From: Phormidium tanganyikae FI6-MK23
GTDB lineage: Bacteria > Cyanobacteriota > Cyanobacteriia > Leptolyngbyales > Leptolyngbyaceae
NCBI GenBank assembly: GCA_019359175.1
Contig: JAHHHU010000005.1
Span: 62,001 to 126,000, forward strand
DNA length: 64,000 bases
Reading direction: 5' to 3'
The position numbers and the translations under genes were made by a program. Each line of letters starts with the position of its first letter. Positions within the stretch are counted from its first letter, which is position 1. The notes under the pieces were generated by a model, which did no database searches, was not told the origin of the DNA, and saw only the letters and a program-made list of their open reading frames with translations. Positions 63,666 through 64,000 of this stretch are shown piece after piece.

Positions 63666-64000
63666 TCAAGCCCGCGCTTTTCCCAAATACTTTTCTAAAT
63701 AGGGTGAAAACACCTCATAAATTAACGTGAACGGCTTGCCGTGATGCCAGAACAAATAGTGTCGTCCCCACAGCGGAGTCGAATAGCCAAACGCCGCCTC
63801 TAACGCTGCCGATCGACCATAATGTAAGCCTTTGATCTCGCGATACAATTCCATCCGCGATCGCGATAAATTCGCCCAAACTCCCTCTGAGCGGTTCTGC
63901 AAATACTCGTCAATATGGCTCGATTCCCACCAGGAAGTGGCATAGCCTAGCCGCTGACCGGAGGCAGTTTTGAGCCAAATTTGTCGCCGCAGACGACCGC
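63666..64000 (-). CDS. Chorismate lyase, DUF98 family (5' truncated by window edge)
   Basis: The frame is open to the window end; about 111 residues are visible: RLRRQIWLKTASGQRLGYAT, SWWESSHIDEYLQNRSEGVW, ELYREIKGLHYGRSAALEAA, FGYSTPLWGRHYLFWHHGKPFTLIYEVFSPYL. This is the C-terminal part of the DUF98 chorismate-pyruvate lyase family of cyanobacteria, which makes 4-hydroxybenzoate, the head-group precursor of plastoquinone. The conserved GR-YLF region and the E in IYEVFSP are visible. Confidence 0.88.
   Translation of the reverse strand, partial: GRLRRQIWLKTASGQRLGYATSWWESSHIDEYLQNRSEGVWANLSRSRMELYREIKGLHYGRSAALEAAFGYSTPLWGRHYLFWHHGKPFTLIYEVFSPYLEKYLGKARA

Overview
The window is chromosomal DNA of a cyanobacterium. 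The evidence is the dense HIP1 octamer (GCGATCGC and variants), the light-independent chlorophyll genes chlL and chlN, psbK, a CRR6-type NDH-1 assembly factor, a CAAD/CURT1-like thylakoid protein, XisI, and several cyanobacteria-typical families (DUF4058, DUF5331, DUF29). A filamentous Leptolyngbya-type organism is my best guess, because chlL - small gene - chlN is the arrangement known from Plectonema/Leptolyngbya boryana. No rRNA, tRNA or CRISPR array was recognised.

Layout. 1-12.4 kb: a YqiA-like hydrolase (5' cut), the CAAD protein, two secreted proteins, a minus-strand lipopolysaccharide-export operon (LptA-like, LptB, LptF/G) followed by a Rieske oxygenase, DUF309, DUF58, a PilT-type ATPase, a 2-oxoglutarate oxygenase and the glutathione pair grxC-gshB. 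Two copies of one palindromic repeat family sit between these genes. 12.4-20 kb: a possible structured RNA, a CHASE2-PAS-GGDEF diguanylate cyclase, a tandem universal stress protein, a thioesterase, an FHA protein, methylmalonate-semialdehyde dehydrogenase, XisI, DUF4058 and a dehydrogenase pseudogene. 20-24 kb: chlL-DUF5331-chlN with a strong terminator, then CRR6. 24-32 kb: a DICT histidine kinase lacking the usual phosphoacceptor His, a Kir-type potassium channel, a GH76 mannanase with a carbohydrate-binding domain, an esterase and an MprF-like protein. 32.7-34.9 kb: a wrecked IS5-type transposase abutting a truncated Mrp antiporter cluster. 34.9-48.8 kb: amino-acid dehydrogenase, SDR, PHP phosphoesterase, a convergent kinase/regulator pair, a glycosyltransferase, a toxin-antitoxin pair with a broken toxin, fasciclin, MFS, a trypsin-like protease, a nucleoside transporter and a Mn/Zn ABC transporter without its binding protein. 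48.9-51.4 kb: tgt and psbK, with a frameshifted DUF29 gene and mazEF between them. 51.4-59.9 kb: glutathione transferase, then a minus-strand group of PP2C phosphatase, CHAT-FHA protease, a hypothetical protein and zinc-ribbon FHA, ending in a gene split by an 89-bp MITE. 60-64 kb: panB, a small monooxygenase-like protein, sat, small hypotheticals and a chorismate lyase (5' cut).

The best signals are decay and insertion events that can be read to the base. The MITE has 23-bp perfect inverted ends and a 9-bp target duplication, and removing it restores the host reading frame exactly. One base change is silent in an antitoxin but is a stop at codon 3 of its toxin. An IS remnant carries a 40-bp palindrome inside its transposase frame. 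The most system-like novelty is the PP2C / CHAT-FHA / FHA group, which looks like a phosphorylation-gated caspase-like module.
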